In this document: positions 35,701-45,600 of the stretch, one piece after another
How positions within the stretch are numbered: position 1 is the stretch's first letter
Layout of the letters: each line of letters starts with the position of its first letter
DNA from: Perkinsus olseni
Taxonomy: Eukaryota > Perkinsozoa > Perkinsida
DNA: 64,000 nucleotides
Assembly: GCA_013115125.1 (NCBI GenBank)
Contig: JABANN010000030.1
Location: forward strand, 54,593 to 118,592
Reading direction: 5' to 3'
Notes under the pieces: model-generated
What the model was told of the DNA's origin: nothing
The model's input: the letters and a program-made list of their open reading frames with translations, nothing else
The model's database searches: none
Translations under genes and position numbers: made by a program

Positions 35701-37214
35701 CCGTGGGCTCTCGTCTTACGCAGTTCCGTGCTGACAATCACAGCGTGAAGGGTGAGAAGGTCGTGAAGGATCTCGATTATGATGGTATACCGTACATCGG
35801 CCAGCAAGTGCGTGAGGGTGATCCAATCTGTCGTGTGCTCAACAAGGGCACGGGAGAGGCGAAGTTAGAGAAGTACAAGGAAGGAGAGGTCGCCTGGGTA
35901 GAGCAAGTGAACATGATTGGCGGTGGTGGATGGTGGGGTGGTGGAGCTGGCGCTAGGAATCCTGGCGGCATCAAGGATGGCTCAGAGAGGATGTCCATCA
36001 AGCTCAGGCTTCCAAGGTACGAGTGATGAACTTGGTTTCGGGTCGCGCTTTCTGGACTTACCCCGTCATTCAGAAATCCTGTCGTTGGTGATAAGTTCTC
36101 ATCCCGACATGGTCAGAAGGGTGTTATGGCTATCCTTTGGCCGCAAGCTGATATGCCCTTCAGTGGTGAGGCCTTCCGCCTGTGAACGGCGAGCCAGCTC
36201 TACGGTGCGTCCCCTTTCAGGCACTTCTGGTATCTCCCCTGATATCATGTTCAATCCTCACGGAATGCCCAGTCGAATGACCATCGGTAGGGTGGCTTAC
36301 AGTAGTTGCTGTGCTCTCGCCAAGGTCCTCATCAGGTATGCTTATCGAGTTCATGGCCGGCAAGGCTGCTGCTCTGACGGGTATGCCTGTGGTCAACGCC
36401 AACAGCTTCCGTCAGTACCGCGGTAAGGGGCTACTTGATACTGAGCACAACAACGAGAAGGACCCCTATGCCCCTGGCGACACTACGGCCCACGAGTACT
36501 TCGGAGAGACACTGAAGAAGTAGTCATACCGGAGACGAGGGAAGCTTCATGCATGTGTTTTGGCAAGGTTCGGTTATGAGTATCTTGGAGCTGAGGAGCT
36601 GTACTCTGGTATGCATGGAGTGCCGTTGAAGACGCATATCTACATGGGAGTGGTGTATTATCAGCGACTGAGGCATATGGTAAAAGATTGGTAAATGAGC
36701 TGGTCCGTGGTCATCTCTGTACGTTAGGTTCTCGATAAGTTCCAGGTCCGTGCTACGGGTCCGATCGATCCCCTTACTCGACAGCCGGTGAAGGGTCGTA
36801 AGAAGCACGGTGGTGTTCGTTTCGGAGAGATGGAACGTGATTCCCTGATCTCCCATGGAACATCAGCTCTTCTTGCTGACCGTCTACTCAAATGCTCTGA
36901 TGCCTGCGAGGACTGGGTGTGCCCCGAGTGCGGATCGATACTATCCTATGCTCACTCACCAGAAACTGTGAAGCGCTATAGCGGCAGAGAAGCAGCTGCA
37001 CAGGCACCCATATGCCGAGCATGCTCAACGGAGAGGGTGAGTTATCGAGAAGGGATCTCGGTGCTTGTGTGCGTCTGGTTGTTGGAATTTCTATTTTCAG
37101 GGAATCGAAGTGCGCTGCGCTGCCGTTACCCTCCCCTACGTATTCCGGTACATGTCCGCCGAGTTTGCCAGTATGAACATCCGCTTGAGGCTTCGGGTGC
37201 AGGAAGACTACTAA
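32710..37214 (+). CDS. RPA2: DNA-directed RNA polymerase I second-largest subunit (RPA2/POLR1B), multi-exon
   Basis: The catalytic-partner subunit of Pol I, which transcribes rRNA in the nucleolus. It is distinguished from Pol II RPB2 by [20 protein letters not shown] followed by [12 protein letters not shown], where Pol II has the QERMA-type sequence. Start ATG 32710 ([17 protein letters not shown]). Other conserved blocks in order: [40 protein letters not shown] (about 34716); [20 protein letters not shown] and [16 protein letters not shown] (about 35275-35390); [36 protein letters not shown], with the catalytic Lys region (about 36090); [18 protein letters not shown]; and [15 protein letters not shown]. 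The C-terminal zinc ribbon has CPEC and CRAC pairs (about 36919 and 37015). The last intron is 37037-37100, and the protein ends [15 protein letters not shown]...QEDY. Other introns include one at about 35424-35474. Complete as far as can be seen. Confidence 0.93.
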
Positions 37215-38001
37215 GAGCCTTTCGATGTGCAGCATTAGCCAAATTCGCTGCCATCAGTACCATACAACGGAACAGTACGTCCGTTATGCGTACTGAAACG
37301 TCGAGTCACGATATTCCCATTATTTTCATCACTGAAACTCGCCTAATGGCATCACGATTCCTGCTACGTTTTACCAATGTCTCCATCAGAATCTGTCGTT
37401 ACTTTGATGAGACGTCTGGTTTCGGTGAGCATTCCCGAAGTGTCTTGCGTTGGTGTGTCAGTGAAGGTGGGCGATGACTCGACTATACGTCCGAGTCCCA
37501 CGGTTTGTACGTGTTGCTGACGAGTGGCGACGATGACGGGTACTGAGACTCAGTAACTGAGTTGTTATATAATGCCGAATCGAGAAATACCGCTCTACTC
37601 GATCTGAATGGGCTCAATCGAACAGTGCAAGACGAGCCACAATGCTGAAGCACGAGAAGGGTCTAACCACCTCTAACGTCAAAGAATGATTCCGATGCGA
37701 GGACTCGAACCCCGGTCGCGTGGGTGAGAGCCACGAATCCTAACCAGCTAGACTACATCGGAAGCTGAGTGTCAGGCCATTGTCCAACAGACACCCATCT
37801 AACTCAAGACAACGTAGAGGAAATAACGATTCACTTTAGCCTATGATGACTAGCGCACACGGAGCAGCTTCCCAGAGCAGGCCATATCAACCGAAACCAC
37901 ATTAGATGACGAGGAAGCTATTCTCGGCCAAGTCTGACCCCCTGAGTAACGCGGACGTCTCCATTGCGCAGGTCGCTGTTGCGCGATCGGAAATCTCCTC
38001 T
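37215..38001. other. Convergent spacer holding one tRNA
   Basis: Nearly 800 bp between the convergent RPA2 (+) and XPC (-) genes. Apart from the tRNA-Glu gene at 37690-37762 I see no feature. Confidence 0.5.
37690..37762 (-). tRNA. tRNA-Glu (anticodon CTC)
   Basis: A 73-nt cloverleaf on minus. The acceptor TCCGATG/CATCGGA is perfect, with discriminator A. The D arm reads GTCTAGCTGGTTAGGAT. The anticodon stem CGTGG/CCACG encloses loop CTCTCAC, giving anticodon CTC (codon GAG). The T arm contains GGTTCGAGTCC. It stands alone in the gap between RPA2 and XPC. Confidence 0.95.
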
Positions 38002-39489
38002 TCACGAACTCGACGACGAACTAGACCCCGAGATCATCTCAACGTATCTTCTCGCCAGAAGCCTTTTGATCAGGGCTTTCCAAGCGAGCTTCGCTAAGTG
38101 CTCCTCCTTAGAATGTTCAGCTGCTTTCCTACTACAACTCTCTTCCTCCATAGCATTCCTCAGTGCGCTGGCATGAGATATCGCGACAACCTGAAAAAAG
38201 AGATGATCGCTCAATAGAAGAGCGAAGACGCTATAAGAGAGCTGCAGAGTGAAGACGGTTCATATGACCCTAACCGATAGTACCACTCCGCCGATCTGAG
38301 GCCTCTGCGCCATCCAGCCAACATGAGCCGGTGCCCAATGCTCGATCCCTTGCTCCTTGCACTTCCGAATAAGCCTCCGCAAGTTCTCGCCTTCAACACA
38401 TTCCGAGCCTTCGGGAGGTTGTCGTCCGTCCGTCAGATCAACAAACCCGAATCTGTTAACTGGAATCTCGCCGTCAACTCCAACTGACTTATGCGGAGCT
38501 TCGACGGTTTGATCTTCCGAGTACAACCTAACGGTTTTCCCCTTGATACTGAGAACTCGCCGGCACTCGCACGACTCCGATGTCAAGACCAATCCTCGCC
38601 GTTCCCACTGCGATTCTGACCTCAATCGCAGAACGTCTTTCCGCAGGTAGATGGGGTCTCGGCCCGAAAATACTCCCACGGGTCGCGCAGTGTCGACTAG
38701 GCTGTCGAACCTCGTGAGCTGAGACTCCAGTATGTACGTGCCGCTGTTCTTAAACCCTTCCACACTCTTCGGAAGCTTCCCATCATCCTGTCCAGGTGGA
38801 ATCCGTAGCCAGCTCAGTACCTTCAGCCGCCTAGAACTCCCGTACTTGGCGCTCGCATCAAAGAAGTCCCCGGCTTTCTTCTTTCCCACAACGACCCCTA
38901 GAGACCGCGACTTGCTAGGCGGAAACCCTACGGCCTGCCCCTTGTCAATCTCGAGCCATGGCATTGGGTACCCGGTGGCCGCCATAAAGATGGTGGCGTC
39001 CTCCTGGAGTACGGCTGAAGTTGCAGCGAGAGCCCCAACGTACGTCGACACGCCCATCTCGCTGAGGGCAAGCTCATCAGCTATTGACTCTGGCCCAGGC
39101 AAGGGGTCAAGGGTCAAATCGAGCGTAGACGGGTCCGACACCAGCCAGTAAGGGGGCCAAGGAGCCATCATAGGCGCATCATCGCAGGTGACGCCCAGGT
39201 CACACATTCGACCGGCGGCTGCTTTTTTTATAGACTCGGATTCAAAGCACAATCGAGCAAGGTTCTCGAGAGAGTTGAACCATACCATCACTTCCTTCCG
39301 AGAGACTGGCCGGCTGATCTTCCTTCTCTTCCGCGCTCGCGGACGCTCCACCTCCTCAACCTTACGTGGTTCTGCCGGCGTGGTAGACGCAGAGGCCATG
39401 TCGTCATCAAACGGCGAGGCCCAGTCGACGTCATCGTACTCCGATCCATCGGAGCTGCAATCCTCAGACGCGGATGAAGGCTCTTTCAT
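38002..39489 (-). CDS. XPC/Rad4-type DNA damage recognition protein, two exons, compact
   Basis: XPC/Rad4 binds helix-distorting lesions to start global nucleotide excision repair in the nucleus. Exon 1 is 39489-38275 and exon 2 is 38190-38002, with an 84-bp intron (acceptor preceded by TTTTTTC). Frame and phase agree, giving about 467 aa. The N-terminus is acidic (SDGSEYDDVDWASPFDDDM) with a basic patch RPRARKRRKISR. A degenerate transglutaminase-like region contains WPPYWLVSDPSTLDLTL. The C-terminal half has the BHD series: DPIYLRKDVLRLRSESQWER (BHD1), a strand-rich BHD2, and BHD3 with GEIPVNRFGFVDL, PPEGSECVE, GIEHWAPAHVGW and PQIGGVVLS. Exon 2 supplies the helical tail KLAWKALIKRLLARRYVEM and a poly-Ser end. 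It is much shorter than yeast Rad4 (about 750 aa) or human XPC (940 aa), mainly in the transglutaminase-fold part. The start at 39489 is the first ATG in frame. Confidence 0.82.
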
Positions 39490-39914
39490 AGAGCGCAAAG
39501 ATATACCACTGAAATGAGCCCCCCCCCCGTGCTGCCAGAGTCCCGCACTGCCGTGAGACAGTCGAGTGAAGGTTCACGCTTCATTGACACTGCAACATCA
39601 ACTCAAGACGAGCCCAGGTTACGATGAATTGGCCTGAGGTTCAGCCCGAAACGGAGACTCCAGAAACTTGCTGGTTGCATGCTGATAATTGGTGGGCCTC
39701 AGCACGGAAGATTTGGACTCGCCTGTCGATCTTCCGATTGGAAGCATGACTATATCGATCCAGTAGGGCAGAGCGAATGCCTCCGTCACGATGTGGTAAG
39801 GGGGCGAGACACTACCGTTGCTCCCATGGAGGGAACCCCTCAGAGTCTCCAGGCAACCCACGTGATCCCGCGTCGAGGCTATTTGGGCGAACGAGGATGA
39901 CTGAAAAAAGAAAG
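39490..39914. other. Spacer; possible last exon of next minus gene
   Basis: Gap between XPC and the helical-protein gene. A strong acceptor (TTTTTTCAG on minus, about 39911-39903) could lead to a short terminal exon (SHPRSPK and stop) for the gene at 39915, using a GTTAG donor near 39967. Nothing else recognised. Confidence 0.35.
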
Positions 39915-41150
39915 TCAAGGAAATGCCCAGCCCGGAGAACCCACCGAAGCTTGAAGATCGGCTAACCTGACGCCATTAAGTACTCCACGGACAGCTTTGA
40001 GCTCCTCCAATGTAGGGTCCGATACCGGCCACATCCCGAGCATGCCGGTGATAATTTGATACTTGCACGCCTCGCTCAGATCGTCGGTGAAGGCCCTCCT
40101 CGCCAACACCAGCACAACCGCGCGGAACAGCTGAGTAGACCTCGATAGAGCAGCTGACAGCATCAGCATTGTGAGCGCTGCGACAGATATGTTGATTCGG
40201 GAGTGCAGCCAGTGAGACGAGGAGGTCGGCGGAAGGAGCTCGAGCTTGGCAGCTGCGAGATAGACCTTGGCGATGTTGTCAGGCTCCTTGCCGTCCTTCA
40301 GGGTCTCCGACAACAGCCGCGACATAACCAGCCGAACCTTGTCGTCAGCCGGGTGCAATAGCGCTTTGGCAATGGCGTTCGCGATTAAAGCTGCCCAGTC
40401 GGGACGGATGCGCCCCGCCGATCCTCCAGAGGAAAGTAATGTGGAGACTGTGCCAGTCAAGCGAGGCATCACATGCGATAGTCCCGGGGCTTCTATGGAG
40501 CCCTTCGACCGCACAAATGCTGCCATGATCATGGCCAAGTCCCTCAGAGAGAGGTGGCTGAGATACACGTCGCGCGCCACGAAATTGCAGACCTCTTCAA
40601 ACGCTCGTTGCCACGTTCTCTTATCGCTGTTGGAACCGAAAACCTCGAGCAAATTATACATCTCGCCGGGCTTCAAGTTGGAAAGAATATCTCCAACGCC
40701 GTCAGTTTCGGCTAAGCAGCCGGCAGCAAAATCGACGTACTCCTCCACGGCCCTACGATGGAGCTTTCCCTTCGCTACCCAGAGGGACTGCGTGAGTAGC
40801 GGAGGGAACTGACCGTATACAGAGGGACCCTGGTCGATCTGCCAGCTCAGTAACTCCTCCAAAAACGCATCAGAGTACACCCCGAATGATACTACCGCCC
40901 CAGACATGTCCAATGCACTGAGGTCGAGATATCGGCGGTCCCTGAGTAGGTCGAAAGCCGCTTCCATGGTCGGCCTTGGTATCGCTCTCTTCTGAGCTGT
41001 AGTGAGCCCCGTAAAACACATGAGGATATCTCTAGCTGGCCGGCTTCTCGCGCTCTCACTTCTGACTAACCGGTCCAATTTGGCAGCACCTAGTGGTCCG
41101 GCAGCGGCCGTGGCGAACGGCCTCCGAGCGGGAGAGCAGGACTGTTGCAT
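39915..41150 (-). CDS. Mitochondrial-targeted helical protein, unrecognised family
   Basis: An uninterrupted frame. I choose the ATG at 41150 because the protein then begins MQQSCSPARRPFATAAAGPL, a good mitochondrial presequence; upstream in-frame codons to 41261 include hydrophobic and Cys-rich residues unlike a leader. The rest (about 410 aa) is almost all alpha-helical, with recurring units such as LSLRDLAMIMAAFVRSKGS, DNIAKVYLAAAKLELL and PGEMYNLLEVFGSN. This resembles the degenerate repeats of FASTK/RAP-type organelle RNA-binding proteins. I see no RAP domain at the C-terminus. A splice donor near 39967 could replace the last residues with a short downstream exon. Two other mitochondrial-type helical proteins are encoded nearby (12.3-15.3 and 47.6-50.4 kb). 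Confidence 0.7.
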   Translation of the reverse strand: MQQSCSPARRPFATAAAGPLGAAKLDRLVRSESARSRPARDILMCFTGLTTAQKRAIPRPTMEAAFDLLRDRRYLDLSALDMSGAVVSFGVYSDAFLEELLSWQIDQGPSVYGQFPPLLTQSLWVAKGKLHRRAVEEYVDFAAGCLAETDGVGDILSNLKPGEMYNLLEVFGSNSDKRTWQRAFEEVCNFVARDVYLSHLSLRDLAMIMAAFVRSKGSIEAPGLSHVMPRLTGTVSTLLSSGGSAGRIRPDWAALIANAIAKALLHPADDKVRLVMSRLLSETLKDGKEPDNIAKVYLAAAKLELLPPTSSSHWLHSRINISVAALTMLMLSAALSRSTQLFRAVVLVLARRAFTDDLSEACKYQIITGMLGMWPVSDPTLEELKAVRGVLNGVRLADLQASVGSPGWAFP

Positions 41151-41433
41151 TCCCGGAAGGAGGGACTGTGAAAGGGAGAGCCGACCGATGAAGCCGCAGA
41201 AGCAAGATAGACACTCGAGCAGCCTCCCTGAACTCAACACGGGTAAGTAGGAGTCGATCACATTGGTTCAAAAGTCACGACCTAGGCACCGGAAGATCCC
41301 CCATAAGCGGGCATTGGTCCAGTGCTTAGTCTTTAGTATTTCGAGCAAGTTTTACACGAAGAGCATTCGGCGTAACCTTCAAACTCATAATATAAACCAT
41401 AGAGGAACGGCGAGATGATGTTAGAGAGCAAGC

Positions 41434-42437
41434 CTACGGTCTAGTCTCGGAGCCGGCAACAAACGGGTTGCCCTTCACTTCATCCGTCCCCTGCTCCCAT
41501 GGCTGCTTCTTTCCCGATCCAAATACCGGTGACTCAGGGCGTCTGGGTAGAGGCGGCGTGTATGACACTTGACCATTCCGGCTTGGAACCGGACTCTCCG
41601 ATCGGCCCGCCGGTAGCCGAGCCTCCCCAGCTGAATGAGAAAGCCACATCACTCAAACGATATCGGCGCGATTCACCCATTACCTGCATCACGGGCAGCG
41701 GCTGGTTGTTGTCTTGCAGAGCCGTCCTCCAAGGCCTCCTCATTCACGAGGGGTCTCTGCATAGAGGCAGGACCGGCATGGCGATACTCTTCCTCACTGG
41801 TGTGATTATTATTGCGGAGATGTTGCATGTTGCTACCGGTGAAGAAGCCAAGTGATTGTATCAAGTAGAGTACAGCAATGACGAAGCCGAGCTGAGACAG
41901 AGAAAGACTGGCGAGAGGAAGAGGCGGAGAGCCGCTTACTATGCCGAGCCACATTGCTATGGACTCGAAGGTCGCCGAGTACCTATGCCCTCCGATGATA
42001 TACCCACCGATGATCACATACCTGAGGTTACGACGAAAAGTCCCGCCGCGGCCCCACCACACGCCGAGCACTTACAGGCAAAGTCTGAGGCAGTCGTGCT
42101 TGAACTGCTGCCACGCTGTCAGCCCTTCACGATTCTTGAATGTACGCAGTGTCCTGAGGGAGGAAGAGCGTGCGATCTCAACCCCTTCGAGTAGCCCGAG
42201 GACTCACTCGTAGGTGCTGTAGGCTCCCAAGGCCAGTAGAAGCATCCCCTCACAGACGTTGTGAATCTTCACTAGGATGTCAGCATCCTTAGGGGCCGTC
42301 TCCTTCCCCGTTTTCGGGTATACTAGGTAAATGCCGAGGACGGTGACCCCTACCCAAAAGACCACTGCGAGGACACGGGACGTCAGGCTGAGCTTAGCCA
42401 TTGCCCCCTCTCTCGAAGACTCGTGCGTTGATGGCAT
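41434..42437 (-). CDS. Small four-TM membrane protein, multi-exon
   Basis: No family recognised. Exon 1 begins at ATG 42437 (MPSTHESSREGAMAKLSL) with TM1 RVLAVVFWVGVTVLGIYLVY and TM2 HNVCEGMLLLALGAYS. It ends at a GTGAGT donor (about 42204). Exon 2 (ETLRTFKNREGLTAWQQFKH) starts after CCTCAG near 42153 and ends at GTAAGT. Exon 3 has TM3 YVIIGGYIIGGHRYS and AMWLGI. Exon 4 has TM4 LGFVIAVLYLIQSLGFF (about 41850-41900). The hydrophilic C-terminus continues through at least one more intron (GTAGCAAC to GATGCAG) with MGESRRYRLSDVAFSFSWGG and a Pro/Ser-rich end; the last open stretch stops at 41434. The phases of the first four exons agree. The C-terminal exons are less certain. Localisation and role unknown. 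Confidence 0.6.
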
Positions 42438-42652
42438 GTTAGTATTGGAAATCACTACATGATCGGTTGAATGCGGAGACCCCCCCCCTCTACTAGTGGA
42501 CTCAACTGACGCAAGACCCGGGCGGACGCGGGAGAATCACGCTCGATCAAACAATGAAGATTGGTTCGCACGAGTAAATTTTCCACTCAGCAGCGTAAAT
42601 AGTTACATAAAAATGATCACATTTTCTGGGGTGTGTTCACCGGGCGATGGAG

Positions 42653-45600
42653 TCACAGCTCATCGTCGGCACGCCGGTGCCTGGCATCAACGCTAGCACT
42701 CTCCTCCTCCTCCTCCTCCTCCTCCTCCTCCTCGAGTACCCCGATGGGTTCGAAGCCCATGTCTCCCACGAGGCTGGCAGTGTGGACCTGCTTGAACGTC
42801 TCAGTGGCGTCCTTACCGCAGCCCTCCTCGATGGCCGACGACCCTCCGGGATGCTCGCTAGAGTAGTCGCTGAAGTCGTACACCGAACCGTACAGGGCGA
42901 TCCAGCAGTCGCTCGGGGAGTTGTGCCCAGCAAGCTCTACTAAGCCGACACTCTTTCTCGTAGGCGCACGCTGCTCAGGCTGCCGAGGCTGGTCAACATC
43001 AATGTGCCCTTCAACAGGCAATCGGTCACCAATCCTCTTCCCAAAAACGGCACACTCAAGCAAGGAGTTGCCACCGAGTCGGTTCCGTCCATGAACGCCG
43101 CCAGCGACCTCCCCGGCAGCCCAGAGGCCATCGATTACATTACTCGCAGTGTCGAGAACGTGCCCATCGGTGTCGATGCTGATGCCGCCCATGGTGTAGT
43201 GAATCACTGGGGTGACTTTTCCGACGAAGTAGCGACCATTGGAGGATGCCGGCGCAGACTCCTTCCAGGCATCGCCGCCGACAAACTTCACTGCGCCACG
43301 AAAATCAACTTCCTGCAGGAGACCCCTAGAGCTGTACATCGTGATGTGCCTCTTGGCCGGGCCATCAATTGCGTCGTACGGTAGGAGGATGCTGAAGGCC
43401 CTCGATGCGCCACCCGTCTCATCCGCCCTCTCTAGCATCTTGGCCGTGACGTACTTCCGCGTACCAAGCTCGTCACAGAAGCGCTGACCATTTTGGTCTA
43501 GCAGCACCCCACCGACGCCCCTAAGGATCTCAGCAGCAAGGACTTTGGTACGTGCACCAGGGTCCTTGGGGTCGATGAACCCCGTGGGGTGAAGCTGAAC
43601 CTGGTCCATGTCCCTCAGACCAGCATCGGCATCGCGTACCGCTATTTTTATGCCATCACCAGTAGTGTGGGGTCCGAGAGTAGTGGGGAAGTCCAGTAAG
43701 TCAGGCCTATACTCAGCCATCAGGGAGCCGCTCGACACATCAAAACCGAAGCCACCGGTAGCCAACACCACCGAGTTACTCAGGACCTCGATCGTCTCCT
43801 CGTTGTCGCCGATGGTATATCGCACGCCTTCGACAGTCTTATGCTCCGTCGAATGGTCGACTATCAGCCCAACCAACTGAGCGTTGTTAATAACATCAAT
43901 ATTAGGCATTTTGTGAGCAACCTTCGAGCCAGCAGCAGTGAGCTCCGCACCGATGATACCTCCTTGTGGTCGTACTGTTCGCGGCCTAGAATGGCCTCCC
44001 AGCTTTACCGGAGCGGACAGAGGCACACCGAACCGTTGCTCGACCCAGCGAACGGTATCGCGGGAATCATTCACCAGTACGTTGGCCAGTTCGGGATGCT
44101 CACAAGGTCCAAGGCCACTCTCACAACTGCGTACGGTGTCACTGAGGAAGGAGTCGTAGCACTCCTCTGTGGCGTCCATCCTCATATTGATCCCACTCGA
44201 GGCCTTCGCACTATTGCCACCTAGATGCTTGGACTTGTCCAAGAGCAGAACCCGGGCACCACGATCAGCTGAGGCGATTGCCGCACTCATGCCAGCGAGG
44301 CCGCCACCCACGACCACAACGTCGTAACTCCGTCGCGTATCCTTGGCAGTGCGCGGCTTCGACTTTAGATACCGCAGCGCATGACGACCAAACGCCTCGG
44401 CTGGGAAGCTCGCAGCCAAAGAAAGTACAGCTTCATCCTTATCGACTATGGCGTCCACGAGAAGGTCCTCGTCAGCCTGACTGAGAGGGAGCTCAGCGAC
44501 GTACGACAGAGCTAGCTCCATGACCGACGCCCCCGAGTTGCTGAAGGCTGCCGCTGGGCGCGCCACACGAGCCACCAGCTTTCGCTGATCCTCGAGGTAA
44601 AGATTTGTGAGCCTGCCCACCTCCATCAGACCGTGGGAGAATTTGTGAACTGTGTTCACTAAGGCAACTATCTCATCCCGGGAGAGGGCCGAGGGCAAGA
44701 GGGACACATCGGGAGTGAGGAGAATCTTCAAGGTCGTACCCAGCCCTAGCAGAGTAACCTTCGAATGCAGCCGGCACCGACGGCAGCGGACGCAGTTGGT
44801 CAAGGCGGTGATATTCTGGAAGACAGACTTGAACTGCTCCGCCAGCTGGCGCCTATCTGCCCGGTCCGCCGGGAAGAGACTATCCTCGTCGAAGCCCTGG
44901 AAAACAGGGGAGCAGAGCTTCATCTCGGAGGCGTCCAACAGATGCTTCATCAGCTTCTGTGTATTCTCGTCATTTGCCGGTTCGCCAGTCGAGTACTCCC
45001 AATTGTACAGGACAGGTTTGGCCTTATGCAGGGCCCTCAAGGTCACCAGATACGCAAAGTTGAGATTCTTCAGCCAATCGGGATGCTTGCCGACCGTGGC
45101 CATGAACTTCTCATTATTCGGCTTCCACGCAACCTCGCCCTTCTTGGGTGGATAATAGTTAGCCAAGACCTGTATTGTGGTTGATTCGTGCATCCCCGAG
45201 AGAAGCCTCTGCAGGACACGCTCTTCATAGCAGTACCCACCAGTACCCAATCCTCGCCCTATACTCACACAGTTTTCGGCGTCAATGGCCTCCCATATGT
45301 GAGAGCCATTGTAGCCAGTATTATGCTCAGGGTTCAACAGAAGATTCACGTAGTCGAGCTTGTCACTCGCCCGAGGAGGGCGACATATGTCGAACCAAAA
45401 ATCAGGTTTGATGCTGCCATCATCAGCATCATCCAAGTCGTCGTCGAACTCGCCCTCGATCACGCTTGACTCAGAGTCGGTGATGAAAGGGTTCACCTCG
45501 TTGCCAATCGGTTCTATGCTGCAGAGGGAGGCACCACCGCCCGCGGGACTCGACGAAGAGCCAAAACCAAAAGCGGCTGCCGCGCCGCCTGGAGGGGAGG

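Noticed and set aside
32710-37214. Assignment as Pol II RPB2
   Set aside because: The [22 protein letters not shown] block and the short zinc-ribbon C-terminus fit Pol I RPA2, not RPB2.
41856-42213. Two + frames of 90-112 codons
   Set aside because: They lie over exons of the minus-strand four-TM gene whose splice phases agree; treated as shadows.
44652-45184. Long + frames inside the Ero1 fusion gene
   Set aside because: They are antisense to a coding region with very clear homology and have no motif of their own.
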